This document shows, piece by piece, positions 6,967 through 15,198 of a stretch of 60,422 bases of DNA. The stretch spans positions 1 through 60,422 of the forward strand of contig CAYQKM010000006.1 in assembly GCA_964418095.1 (NCBI GenBank), in the 5' to 3' direction. This DNA is from MWBV01 sp964418095. GTDB lineage: Archaea; Nanobdellota; Nanobdellia; Pacearchaeales; GW2011-AR1. The position numbers were made by a program, and so were the translations under genes. Positions within the stretch are counted from its first letter, which is position 1. Each line of letters starts with the position of its first letter. The notes beneath the pieces are model-generated. The model was given only the letters and a program-made list of their open reading frames with translations. It was not told where the DNA came from and did no database searches.

Positions 6967-7943
6967 ATAATTTCTTTTAAGTCTTCTTTTATTTGTATTG
7001 CTAAAACTTCTGCCAGTTTAACAGGAACAGCATTACCTATCATTTTGTAACCTTTTGCAATATTATTATAATAAAACACAAAATCATCTGGAAAGGTTTG
7101 TATTCTTGCACACTCTCTAACAGATAATCTCCTATATTTTGGATTTTCTGTTTCAAATTTCCATTCATCTTTTCCTACATTAATCATTTTATCAGATGAA
7201 GGATGTAGGGGTGCATGTCTTCCACCTGCTTGAATAGTAAATGAAGGTTCATCCCATTCTTTTCTTCTATTCCTACTCATATAAATCGTTGAAAATCCTC
7301 CATTCATATATTCATGATTTGTAACAGTTATATTATCATTAGGTTTATTTTTGTCTTTAGCAGGTTTTGGTTCTGGAAGTCCATTAAGAGCTTCTTTTAA
7401 GGAGATTATCTTTTGTTCTTTTAATTTATCAAAATCAAATCTTTTATTAATATCTTTTCTATATCCTATAATTATTACTCTTTTTCTTTCTTGGGGAACA
7501 CCAAAATCCTTTGCATTCAAAAGTTTCCATGAAACATTATAATCTAATTTTTCAAATTCGTTTATTATTTTTTGAAATTCCCCAATATGCGTTTTTGAAA
7601 TAATTCCTGAAACATTTTCAGCTAGGAAGAATAATGGCTTTTTATCTCTTAAAACTCTTAAATATTCATAAAATAATTTACCTTTATTATCATTTATTCC
7701 TCTCATAGCTCCCCCTAAACTCCAACTTTGACAAGGTGGTCCTCCAATAATTCCTTTTGCATCTGGAATTTCCTCGGATTTTATCTTTATAATTGACCTA
7801 CTATCTATAGGGTGATTATGATTTTTCTCAAATGTTTCTAATACATCTTTGTCAATATCATTAGCAAAGACTAATCTAAAACCAGCATTTCTAAATCCTA
7901 GGTCTAGCCCCCCACAACCTGAAAATAAAGATATTATTTCCAT
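6963..7943 (-). CDS. DNA (cytosine-5) methyltransferase, HaeIII-like
   Basis: 326 residues from the ATG at 7943 (MEIISLFSGCGGLDLG); an upstream Met at 7985 adds 14 hydrophobic residues that are not family-like. Motif I is FSGCGGLDLG (7-16). The catalytic Cys71 is in GGPPCQSW, motif VI is AENVSG, and the C-terminal motifs RRLSVRECARIQTFPDDF and GNAVPV are intact. The stretch GPPCQSWSLGGAMRGIND and the segment around NHEYMNGGFSTIYMSRNR follow M.HaeIII closely, predicting methylation of GGCC to protect from the adjacent endonuclease. It appears complete and active. The overlapping tail-to-tail arrangement is typical of compact restriction modules. Confidence 0.92.
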   Translation of the reverse strand: MEIISLFSGCGGLDLGFRNAGFRLVFANDIDKDVLETFEKNHNHPIDSRSIIKIKSEEIPDAKGIIGGPPCQSWSLGGAMRGINDNKGKLFYEYLRVLRDKKPLFFLAENVSGIISKTHIGEFQKIINEFEKLDYNVSWKLLNAKDFGVPQERKRVIIIGYRKDINKRFDFDKLKEQKIISLKEALNGLPEPKPAKDKNKPNDNITVTNHEYMNGGFSTIYMSRNRRKEWDEPSFTIQAGGRHAPLHPSSDKMINVGKDEWKFETENPKYRRLSVRECARIQTFPDDFVFYYNNIAKGYKMIGNAVPVKLAEVLAIQIKEDLKEII

Positions 7944-8249
7944 TTTCTTTAGTATAATTATTAATATTAAAATGTTTGTTATCAACTAGGGAGGGTTCTA
8001 AAAAGGATTATTTTAAGAATACTCCTCCAAAAAAATTCATTTAAAATTAAATATATAGGAAATGGAAAATTTTTGGGTTAATATATTAATATATGTATAT
8101 ACAATCTATTATGGTAAAAACCCTATTTTTTGTATATACTCAATAACTAAATGACATTTTAAATAAATCCTAGAGATAAATTCATATTTACAAAATGTTT
8201 GTTCTTTAATTGACTAATTGATGAACAACCATAAAAACGAAAATTTCAA
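7944..8249. other. Non-coding AT-rich spacer
   Basis: I see no gene and no RNA motif. The interval holds AT-rich sequence with TATA-like stretches near 8085-8105 that could serve as promoter for the methyltransferase. It separates the restriction module from recombinase remnants. Confidence 0.5.
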
Positions 8250-8842
8250 CTAATCAATTTGATGTATGATTTTATGAACAACTGCTCTTGAAACAAACTT
8301 TCTATTATTATTTTTATCCCAGTAAGAAACTTCTTTACATATTTGTGTTATGCTCTTTCCTTTTTCTCTTAATTGTTTTATCTTGCTAACAACTTCTTGA
8401 TTTAAGGATTTTCTTCCCCAAAGATTATTTTTATAAGATTTAGTTTTCTGTCCTTCTTCCTTTCTAACTGCAAGTTTAACTCTTTGAGATTTCTTTGTGC
8501 TTTCTTCTTCTGCTTCTTCTCCTGCTTGTTGAATAAGGAAATCCCATAATGTTTTGAATATTCCTTTGATAAACCCATTTATAGCTGGGTCTTCTGAATA
8601 AGATTTATCCAGCATATTCCAAAGAGAAAGGATGCTTAGTTCTTTTACAGAATAAACCTTAATCCCATAAACTTCAAACATCTCTTTCATAAAAATAAAA
8701 AAATCTTTCCTATTCCTAAAAGCCCTATCATATCTCCAAACAACTATATCACATTTTTCCTTTTTTGCTTTATCAATAACATAATCCAATACTTCTCTTT
8801 TCTTACCTTTCTTCCAAGCAGAACCTTGTTCTACTTTTGTTT
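8250..8842 (-). pseudogene. Serine recombinase fragment lacking the catalytic N-terminus
   Basis: The readable frame from 8789 (179 residues) begins in mid-domain. DIVVWRYDRAFRNRKDF is the conserved IV-x-R-x-D-R-x-x-R-x segment of resolvase-type serine recombinases. Reading further upstream in frame adds EQGSAWKKGKKREVL before a TAA at 8839-8841. The N-terminal strand with the catalytic Ser (Y-x-R-V-S) is absent, and I do not find it in other frames up to 8930. The C-terminal part has an acidic-basic linker and a helix-turn-helix (EVVSKIKQLREKGKSITQI). Remnant of a mobile element, probably inactive. Confidence 0.75.
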
Positions 8843-8919
8843 ACAATACTTCTAGAAATAAATATATAGCACAATTCATCTGCCAACTAAAGCAAACAGA
8901 TTTCCTACAGAAACTTTAA

Positions 8920-9147
8920 TTAAGAATACCTTTTATTAAAATCTTCAGTACTTCTAGCTTTAATAAATCTCCCTTTCCTAATGAGTTCTAATTTCTTTAG
9001 ATATTCTTCTCTAACTTTTGTACTCTCTTCAATTTGAGCCTTAATAAAAATATCAATTTGTTTGCTCATGCTTAATCCATTCTCTTTACAAAACTCAGAA
9101 AATTTATCATAAGTTTCATTATCTAAATTAAATGTCTTTAATACCAT
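8920..9147 (-). CDS. Ribbon-helix-helix protein, antitoxin-like
   Basis: 75 residues. The start MVLKTFNLDNETYDKFSEFC followed by a short helix (SMSKQIDIFIKAQIEE) has the beta-strand/helix/helix pattern of CopG/RelB-like DNA-binding proteins, which dimerise through the N-terminal strand. The Lys-rich C-terminal tail could bind a toxin, but no toxin gene overlaps it. It could be a free-standing regulator, or it could have belonged to the element that left the recombinase fragment. Confidence 0.6.
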   Translation of the reverse strand: MVLKTFNLDNETYDKFSEFCKENGLSMSKQIDIFIKAQIEESTKVREEYLKKLELIRKGRFIKARSTEDFNKRYS

Positions 9148-9240
9148 CTTAAACTCCGTTAAATTATGTTTAATAAGATTAAATAAAATTATTTAAATTT
9201 TTCTATCATCTGTTCTTCTGTCACCTTTCTGTTGTCGCGT

Positions 9241-9274
9241 GATTTTATAAAGTACCTTCATCATACACAACACC
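9241..9274 (+). repeat. Left copy of promoter-like repeat flanking a cassette
   Basis: The sequence runs from gattttataaa to catacacaacacc and resembles 10354-10386 (gatttataaa to cacacacaacacc). Both begin with a TATA-like box and end in the same acaacacc. They bracket the two genes at 9287-10250. Confidence 0.5.
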
Positions 9275-9286
9275 GGTAGAAAATAT

Positions 9287-9472
9287 TTATTGTTTATCCA
9301 GAAGTTCTTTCTTTTTCTTCATATCTTTTTCCTTGGAGAGTATCTCTTTTTCATAATAACCAACTAATTCGAGTATATCTGCCTCTTCTGCCTGCCTTTT
9401 TTTCTCTTCATGAATTTCAATCTGTTCTTTTAAAGATTTAATTCCTTTTTCAAGTCTCTTTTTTCTTTTCAT
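9287..9472 (-). CDS. Small coiled-coil protein
   Basis: 61 residues, almost entirely Lys/Glu-rich heptad-like sequence (KRKKRLEKGIKSLKEQIEIH and onward), predicting one long helix or helical hairpin. It starts one base after the stop of the nucleotidyltransferase gene, so the two form an operon. It could be the partner or antitoxin of the nucleotidyltransferase, but no known antitoxin family is recognisable. Confidence 0.55.
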   Translation of the reverse strand: MKRKKRLEKGIKSLKEQIEIHEEKKRQAEEADILELVGYYEKEILSKEKDMKKKKELLDKQ

Positions 9473-9473
9473 A

Positions 9474-10250
9474 TTATTTTATCTTTTTTGAAAGATCTCC
9501 TGTTTCTTTTATGAGCATTGAAAGCAAAGATTCTCCTTCTTCTATTGAGATTCTTTGGCTTATTTCTTTATCGTCTCTTATTGCTCTGTAAATCTCATAT
9601 GCCTTGTCATAATCCACTTTAGAATTTTTAACAACCCATTCTTTGAATATTTTTTTTGAATATTTTTTGTTTTTTAAAAGAAGATTAATAATAAAAATCC
9701 CTCTAAGTCTTAAGATAGATGAATAGATGATACTAGCTGAAGATGTTTTATTTTTAAGTTTTTTATCCATTTCTATTATTTCCTTACTTGAACATATTGA
9801 TTTAGTTGTCTCTTCCAAGAAATTTCTAAAATATTTGAAATTTATCTTCTCTTTTTTTAGTCTTTTCAAATAGGAGGGGTTTATTATTTCTTTTGCTTCC
9901 TCTAACATCGAATAAAATAAAATTGGGTTAATTCTCTTAGCTATTTCTATTTTTTCTTCAGGTATAACAACTATATCCATACCTTTTGATTTAATTTTTA
10001 ACTTTTCATCTGAAATTATAAATAAATCAATATCTGAATCCTTTTCCTGTTCGCCTCTTGCATAACTCCCGAATAAGAATACAGCAATAATTTTATCTAA
10101 ATAAGGATAAATTGTTTTTAGTATCTCTTCTTTTGGATTTTTCTTTGGAGTTCTTACTATGATAACTTCTTCTCCCAACCATTCCTTTGGCGCAAAAATG
10201 TGAGCACCATTCCCTATTTCAGTTACTTGCCTTATTATTCTCTCCTCCAT
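9474..10250 (-). CDS. Nucleotidyltransferase with DUF2080-like N-terminus
   Basis: 258 residues. The N-terminal 30 residues contain GNGAHIFAPKEWLGEEVIIV, the G-x-x-x-x-V/F-x-P-K-x-W signature of DUF2080. Residues about 40-110 form a minimal nucleotidyltransferase domain, with GSYARGEQEKDSDIDLFI giving the G-S-x-A-R-G-x-x-x-x-x-S-D-I-D-L signature, its two catalytic Asp and a likely third (MDIVVI). The C-terminal half is helical and may fold like HEPN or substrate-binding helices. Minimal nucleotidyltransferases often act as antitoxins of HEPN toxins; that role is inference here. The same DUF2080-type N-terminus occurs alone in the small gene at 50524-50676. Confidence 0.75.
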   Translation of the reverse strand: MEERIIRQVTEIGNGAHIFAPKEWLGEEVIIVRTPKKNPKEEILKTIYPYLDKIIAVFLFGSYARGEQEKDSDIDLFIISDEKLKIKSKGMDIVVIPEEKIEIAKRINPILFYSMLEEAKEIINPSYLKRLKKEKINFKYFRNFLEETTKSICSSKEIIEMDKKLKNKTSSASIIYSSILRLRGIFIINLLLKNKKYSKKIFKEWVVKNSKVDYDKAYEIYRAIRDDKEISQRISIEEGESLLSMLIKETGDLSKKIK

Positions 10251-10353
10251 GGGTATATACTTAGTATATACTATTTAAATATTCCCCTTTAGGTATTTAT
10301 AAATAACAAAAAATGTAGTCACCTGTTCTTTTCTATATGTTTCTTCTCTACAA

Positions 10354-10386
10354 GATTTATAAATCACCCCCACCACACACAACACC
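10354..10386 (+). repeat. Right copy of promoter-like repeat flanking a cassette
   Basis: Related to 9241-9274. Here the box is followed directly by aATG at 10388, as if the repeat carries a TATA box and the 5' end of a transcript. Confidence 0.5.
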
Positions 10387-10387
10387 A

Positions 10388-10477
10388 ATGAAAAACAAAG
10401 GCAAAAACAGACTCTCACTAAAGTCCCACACTAGCCCTTTGTTCGGTCGGGGCGCTCAGCCAAATCACATAAAATAG
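10388..10477 (+). CDS. Possible 29-residue micropeptide
   Basis: The ATG lies about 29 bases after a TATA-like atttataaat, as in the leaderless genes of this window. The peptide begins MKNKGKNRLSLKSH and ends GRGAQPNHIK. The GC-rich second half overlaps a tRNA-like fragment, so the frame may be accidental. Low confidence. Confidence 0.25.
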   Translation: MKNKGKNRLSLKSHTSPLFGRGAQPNHIK

Positions 10478-10580
10478 TTCTAATTAAGTAAAACAATAAT
10501 AGAATCCTCAATTCCAAGACTATTTTCTACCCCACTTCTGTGCCACACTGTTTTTTAAACCCCTATTCATTAACCTAATC

Positions 10581-11417
10581 ATGAGAATAAGATATAGTTT
10601 TTCTTCAAGACACACAGGAAAAATACAAAATATAAGGAAACAAAGAGGAAAATATCCTACTTTAGCAAGAAAGATAATTCAAGATTCAGATATAATCTTA
10701 GAAGTGCTAGATGCAAGATTTATACAAGAAACCAGAAACAAAGAATTAGAACAAGAAATAAAAAAGAGAAATAAAAAAATAATTTATGTTTTAAATAAAT
10801 CAGATTTAATTAATTCAGCTAATTTTAATGCTCCAAAAAATATATTGCCATATGTCCTAGTTTCTGCTACAAACAGAAAAGGGACTAAACAATTAAGAGA
10901 CAGAATAAAAATAGAAGCAAAGAAAATTGAAAAAAAATCAGATGAATACCCTAAAATAATTGTTGGAATAATAGGATACCCCAACACAGGCAAAAGCTCC
11001 CTAATAAACTCGCTTATAGGAAAAAGTTCAGCAGGAGTAGGCTCTGATGCAGGTTTCACAAAAGGTATGCAAAAAATAAAACTCTCTCAAAACATTGTAC
11101 TAATGGACTCTCCTGGAATAATACCTGAAAGTGAATACTCTCAACAAGATAAAGAAAAAATATCAAGACACACTAAATTAGGTGCAAGAAGTTACAGCCA
11201 AGTTAAAGAACCTGAAATAGTAATTTCGATGATTATGAAGGAATACCCAGGTGTTTTAGAAAAACACTACAAAATTAATGCAAAATCTAATCCTGAGACT
11301 CTTTTAGAAGAATTTGGAAAAAGAAAAGGGTTTCTAAAAAAAGGTGGAAAAATAAATGAAGATGCTTCTGCAAGGGCAATCTTAAAAGATTGGCAAGAAG
11401 GAAAAATTAAACTATAA
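10581..11417 (+). CDS. Circularly permuted GTPase, RbgA/YlqF-like
   Basis: 278 residues. GTPase motifs occur in permuted order: G4 NKSD at 72-75, G5 SAT at 95-97, G1 GYPNTGKSS at 132-140, then G3 DSPG at 176-179. This order defines the YlqF/YawG group, which assists large ribosomal subunit assembly. The C-terminal domain is helical and shorter than in bacterial RbgA. The stop overlaps the convergent Elp3 gene by 6 bp. The role in ribosome maturation is inferred from the family. Confidence 0.85.
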   Translation: MRIRYSFSSRHTGKIQNIRKQRGKYPTLARKIIQDSDIILEVLDARFIQETRNKELEQEIKKRNKKIIYVLNKSDLINSANFNAPKNILPYVLVSATNRKGTKQLRDRIKIEAKKIEKKSDEYPKIIVGIIGYPNTGKSSLINSLIGKSSAGVGSDAGFTKGMQKIKLSQNIVLMDSPGIIPESEYSQQDKEKISRHTKLGARSYSQVKEPEIVISMIMKEYPGVLEKHYKINAKSNPETLLEEFGKRKGFLKKGGKINEDASARAILKDWQEGKIKL

Positions 11418-12788
11418 TTCCTTTACCATATATTCTCCTTTTTCTTTACTTTCTTCCAATTCATAACCTAATTTTCTATAATATTCTCTAACTCCCACAC
11501 CAGAAATAACTTTAATCTTTCCACATTTTTCTTTTTTAGCAATTTTTTCAGCTTCTTCTATTAGCCATTTTCCTAATCCAGTATGCTGTTGCCCTTGTTC
11601 TTTTCCTTCTTCACCCAGTTTTAAACTCTGTCCATAAATGTGAATCTCTCTTATAATCGCATTTTTATTAAAGACCCTCAATCTTAATAATCCAAACAAA
11701 ATATCGTCTTTATTTACAATTTCTAAAAAATACTCTTTTCCATTAGAAGCAGAGTATTTTGTTTTATTTAATTTTAAATCTAAGCTCAAATTATTATTTT
11801 TATTAAAACCAACTTCTCTGTATCTAATCTCCTTAAGCTTAACTCCTTTTTTTCTCAATTCTTCTTCAATATCTTTTCTCAATCCAATATTCTTGCTTCC
11901 TGCAACTAAATACTCTAAAGGTATCTCTCTCATAACTCTCATAACTCTGCAATATCTTGGAATAATCTTCAACATTTCAATTAAAAGTTTTTGAGTTTCT
12001 TCTTGAGTATATGGTTTATACTCTCCTCTCCAATAAAGTTTTTCTAATTCTGAATTAGGAAGCACTTGACAAGGATAAATTTTAACCTGATCTGGTTTAA
12101 ATCTTTCATCAGAAAAAATCTTTTTAAATAATCTTAAATCTTTTTGAAAATTACTTCCAGGAAGCCCAGGCATTAAGTGATACCCTATTTTAAACCCTGC
12201 ATTCCTTAAACACTTTGTAGCTAAAACCACTTCTTTAATTGTGTGTCCTCTTTTAACTAGTTTATACACTTTATCATCTATTAATTGAACTCCAAGCTCA
12301 ACTCTGGTACATCCAAACTCTCTTATCCTATCAATAAATTCACAACAAACATCTGGTCTAGTTTCAATGCAAAGTGCAACACATCTATGCTCTGATTTCT
12401 CATTTATCTTCTTAGTTTCACTTAAATTTTTTGAAATTTTATTATTTAATCCATCATAAAGTCCTTTAATAAAATTATATTGAAATTTTTTAGGATATTC
12501 TAAAAAAGTCCCTCCCATAATAATCAATTCAATTTTATCTGTTGGGTGATTCATTGCCTTAAATGCTTTAATTCTGCTAACAACTTGCTTATATGCATCA
12601 TAATCTAAAGATTTAGCTCTTAAAACAACAGGAGATTTAGGAGTATAACTTTGAGGGACATCCATTGAAGGGCAGTAAATACAGTTTCCATGTTGACATT
12701 TCCGAGGAGGCAGCATAACTGCTACAGGTGTTATCCCTGAAACACTCTTAGTGGGCTTACGAATTTTATTATCCTTAAAATAATCCAT
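11412..12788 (-). CDS. elp3: Elp3 tRNA uridine-34 carboxymethylation enzyme
   Basis: 458 residues from the ATG at 12788 (MDYFKDNKIRKPTKSVSG). A Met at 12806 is possible, but the TATA box at 12811-12820 lies about 28 bases before 12788. The radical-SAM cluster motif is C31-x4-C36-x2-C39 (RKCQHGNCIYCP). It is followed by the Elp3 segments IMGGTFLEYP, ETRPD and RVELGVQ. The C-terminal 90 residues are a GNAT acetyltransferase domain (GLGKWLIEEAEKIA, YYRKLGYE). It makes the cm5U precursor on wobble uridines from acetyl-CoA. A Trm9-like methyltransferase, the next enzyme in eukaryotes, is encoded 1.8 kb away. Confidence 0.93.
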   Translation of the reverse strand: MDYFKDNKIRKPTKSVSGITPVAVMLPPRKCQHGNCIYCPSMDVPQSYTPKSPVVLRAKSLDYDAYKQVVSRIKAFKAMNHPTDKIELIIMGGTFLEYPKKFQYNFIKGLYDGLNNKISKNLSETKKINEKSEHRCVALCIETRPDVCCEFIDRIREFGCTRVELGVQLIDDKVYKLVKRGHTIKEVVLATKCLRNAGFKIGYHLMPGLPGSNFQKDLRLFKKIFSDERFKPDQVKIYPCQVLPNSELEKLYWRGEYKPYTQEETQKLLIEMLKIIPRYCRVMRVMREIPLEYLVAGSKNIGLRKDIEEELRKKGVKLKEIRYREVGFNKNNNLSLDLKLNKTKYSASNGKEYFLEIVNKDDILFGLLRLRVFNKNAIIREIHIYGQSLKLGEEGKEQGQQHTGLGKWLIEEAEKIAKKEKCGKIKVISGVGVREYYRKLGYELEESKEKGEYMVKEL

Positions 12789-12810
12789 GTATATTCTCAA
12801 AACCAAAAAT

Positions 12811-12820
12811 ACTTATAAAA
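12811..12820. promoter_or_regulatory. TATA box shared by divergent elp3 and MTAP-APRT genes
   Basis: ACTTATAAAA lies midway in the 52-bp divergent spacer: about 28 bases from the elp3 ATG and about 26 from the MTAP-APRT ATG. Both genes are predicted leaderless, and one near-palindromic element could serve both directions. Confidence 0.55.
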
Positions 12821-12840
12821 TCTTCTTAAATTAGAGTTAT

Positions 12841-14115
12841 ATGAAAATAGGAATAATTGGGGGCTCTGGTCTTGAAAACCCAGATATTTTAGAAAATTAT
12901 AAGACAAAAGAAATTGAAACCCCTTTTGGAAAACCCTCTTCTCCACTAATAATAGGAAAAATAGGAAGCATTGATGTAATGATAATATCAAGGCACGGGT
13001 TAAAACACGAAATTACTCCAACAGGAGTAAATAACAAAGCAAACATCTTTGCTTTAAAATCAGAAGGATGTAAATTTATAATTTCTACAACTGCTGTAGG
13101 TTCATTAAGAGAAGAAATAAAAAGGGGAGACTTTATTATTCCAAATCAGTTTATTGACTTCACAAAACACAGAGAAACTACTTTTTTTGATAAATTTGAG
13201 TTTGGCCCTATACACACACAAATGTCAAATCCGTTTTCAGAAGAACTAAGAAAAAAACTAATTGAAAGTTGTAAAGAATTAAACTTCCCATTTCATAAAA
13301 AAGCTACAGTTATAACAATTGAGGGCCCAAGGTTCTCAACAAAAGCAGAAAGCAATTTATTTAGGCAATGGAATGCAGACATAATTAACATGTCCACTTC
13401 TCCAGAAGCAATTTTATCAAATGAAGCAGAAATACCTTTTGCTGTAATTGGAGTATCAACAGATTATGATTGCTGGAAAGAAGATGAAAAACCAATAGAA
13501 TGGTATGAAATAAAAGAAATCAAGAAAAAAAACACAGAAAAATTAAAGAAAGTATTAGTCAACACAATAAATTCTTTCTCAAAAGAGCAAGAAGTAATAA
13601 AGTTAAAAGAAAAAATAAGAACAATCCCTAATTTCCCAAAAGAAGGAGTCATGTTTAGAGATATATCTACACTTCTTCAAGACAAAGAAAGTTTAAAAAA
13701 AGTTGTAGAAATGTTTTATGAGAAATATAAGGATGTTGAAATAGATGTTATAGCAGGAATTGAATCTAAAGGATTTATGATTGCAGGACTTTTAGCTGAA
13801 AAATTAAATGCAGGAGTAGCATTAATAAGAAAGCCAGGAAAATTATCCTATGGAACAATAAAACAAAGTTACTCTTTAGGGCATAAAGAAGACACTATTG
13901 AGGTACATGATGAAGCAATTAAACAAGGGAATAAAGTTTTAATCATAAACGACACTATTGCTGCAGGAAGTACAACAGAGGCAGTAATAAACTTAATTGA
14001 AAAACTAAAAGGGAAAGTAACAGGATGCGGGTTTGTAATGGAACTTTCAAAATTCAATGGAAAAGAAAAACTCAATAAATATCCTTTTTTTAGTTTAATT
14101 AGGTTTGAAGAGTGA
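12841..14115 (+). CDS. MTA phosphorylase-adenine phosphoribosyltransferase fusion
   Basis: 424 residues. Residues 1-235 are a purine nucleoside phosphorylase of the MTAP type (IIGGSGL at 5-11, SRHG, TAVGSLREEI, EGPRFSTKAES, INMSTSPEA). Residues 246-424 are adenine phosphoribosyltransferase (IPNFPKEGVMFRDIS, GIESKGF, and the PRPP loop VLIINDTIAAGSTTEAV). In the loop the first of the usual two acidic residues is Asn and the second is kept. Joined, the domains convert methylthioadenosine plus phosphate to adenine and methylthioribose-1-phosphate, then adenine plus PRPP to AMP. The reading frame is continuous, with no sign of frameshift. The fusion recycles the by-product of polyamine and related S-adenosylmethionine reactions. 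Confidence 0.9.
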   Translation: MKIGIIGGSGLENPDILENYKTKEIETPFGKPSSPLIIGKIGSIDVMIISRHGLKHEITPTGVNNKANIFALKSEGCKFIISTTAVGSLREEIKRGDFIIPNQFIDFTKHRETTFFDKFEFGPIHTQMSNPFSEELRKKLIESCKELNFPFHKKATVITIEGPRFSTKAESNLFRQWNADIINMSTSPEAILSNEAEIPFAVIGVSTDYDCWKEDEKPIEWYEIKEIKKKNTEKLKKVLVNTINSFSKEQEVIKLKEKIRTIPNFPKEGVMFRDISTLLQDKESLKKVVEMFYEKYKDVEIDVIAGIESKGFMIAGLLAEKLNAGVALIRKPGKLSYGTIKQSYSLGHKEDTIEVHDEAIKQGNKVLIINDTIAAGSTTEAVINLIEKLKGKVTGCGFVMELSKFNGKEKLNKYPFFSLIRFEE

Positions 14116-14131
14116 ACAATTAAAATACTTT

Positions 14132-14470
14132 TTATAGCATCCCCTTTAAAGCAAGAGCATTATTATGTTCCTCATCTTTTGCAGAATAAAGGAGTGTAAT
14201 GACTTTCTCTTTTTTCTCAATTTGTTTAATTAATTCTAACAATTCTTTTTTATCTTTCAATTCACCTCTATATTTTTGTTTAAAAACAGTCCATTTGGCA
14301 GGATCATGTGAAAACCATTTTCTTAACTTATCGCTTGGAGAAATCTCTTTAAGCCAATAATCTATTTTAGCATTCTCTTTTGAGATGCCTCTAGGCCAGA
14401 GTCTATCAATCAAAATCCTATACCCATCTTCTTTTTTAGGTTCACTATAAACTCTTTTTATTTTAATCAT
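14132..14470 (-). CDS. DUF488 family protein
   Basis: 112 residues. The N-terminus IKRVYSEPKKEDGYRILIDR, then LWPRGISKE and SPSDKLRKWFSHDPAKW, with C-terminal LLYSAKDEEHNNALAL, is the YeaO/DUF488 pattern. The molecular function of the family is not established. Convergent with the MTAP-APRT gene, 16 bp apart. Essentially full length. Confidence 0.85.
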   Translation of the reverse strand: MIKIKRVYSEPKKEDGYRILIDRLWPRGISKENAKIDYWLKEISPSDKLRKWFSHDPAKWTVFKQKYRGELKDKKELLELIKQIEKKEKVITLLYSAKDEEHNNALALKGML

Positions 14471-14567
14471 AAATATTCTATAGGATAAATACTTTATTAA
14501 ATTAGCTTAAAAACAATAATTATTAACTAATAAATAAATTATTAAAATAACTCAACTAAGAAGTGAA

Positions 14568-15179
14568 ATGGAAAATACCTTAAAAAATCAAAGAGAAGTT
14601 TGGAATAATATTGCAAAAGAATGGAATGAATTTAAAGAGATTCCATCAGAACTAAGTAAGAAATTTTTAAAATCTTGTTCTGGGAATATCCTTGATTTAG
14701 GCTCTGGAAGTGGAAGACATTTAATGAAAATAAAAAACAGCAAAATTTATCTTATTGATTTTTCTGAAAAAATGATAAACCTCGCAAAAGAGAAAGCAAA
14801 AAGAATTAAAGTACCTGCAGAGTTTTTCATAGAAGACATTTCCAAAAAGCTCCCATTTGAAGATGATTTTTTTGACTACTCTATTTCAATTTCTTCGCTT
14901 CACTGTTTACCTAAAAAGCATCATAAAAAAACAGTAAATGAATTATACAGAGTAATGAAGCCAAATTCAAAATCACTTATAGGAGTATGGAATTTTAAAT
15001 CAAAAAGGTTTAATCAAAAAAAGGGAAAAGAAAAATTAGTCAAATGGAGAGATAAAGGGGAAAGATACTATTACTTATTTGAAGAAAAAGAAATACATGA
15101 CTTATTCAAGTCAGCAGGATTTAAAATAATATCTACTCATAATTCAGAAATGATGATTAATTTTATAGTAAAAAAATAA
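14568..15179 (+). CDS. Trm9/ALKBH8-like SAM-dependent methyltransferase
   Basis: 203 residues, Rossmann class I. The SAM motif is ILDLGSGSGRHL (41-52), motif II is IYLIDFSEKMI, and DYSISISSLHCL fits motif IV. The start (REVWNNIAKEWNEFKEIP) and the H-C-L-x-K-K-H-H-K-K segment resemble Trm9 and the ALKBH8 methyltransferase domain, which methylate the carboxymethyl group of wobble cm5U. With Elp3 nearby, a role in mcm5U formation is plausible; other small-molecule substrates cannot be excluded. Confidence 0.7.
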   Translation: MENTLKNQREVWNNIAKEWNEFKEIPSELSKKFLKSCSGNILDLGSGSGRHLMKIKNSKIYLIDFSEKMINLAKEKAKRIKVPAEFFIEDISKKLPFEDDFFDYSISISSLHCLPKKHHKKTVNELYRVMKPNSKSLIGVWNFKSKRFNQKKGKEKLVKWRDKGERYYYLFEEKEIHDLFKSAGFKIISTHNSEMMINFIVKK

Positions 15180-15198
15180 TTAGAAACATCTTTTTCTA

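Larger units (their letters stand above)
10251..10580. other. Spacer with GC-rich patch; candidate short transcript
   Basis: Most of this gap is AT-rich, but 10425-10465 is markedly GC-rich (including cggtcggggcg, identical to the 3' end of tRNA-Glu at 2351-2361). A TATA-like box lies at 10355-10363 and a 29-codon frame at 10388-10477. It could be a small RNA, a micropeptide gene or a decayed tRNA fragment. Confidence 0.4.

Noticed and set aside
7351..7542. 63-residue plus-strand frame within the methyltransferase
   Set aside because: Lies antisense to conserved methyltransferase sequence.
8842..8935. Missing recombinase N-terminus in another frame
   Set aside because: No Y-x-R-V-S motif or similar in any minus-strand frame there.
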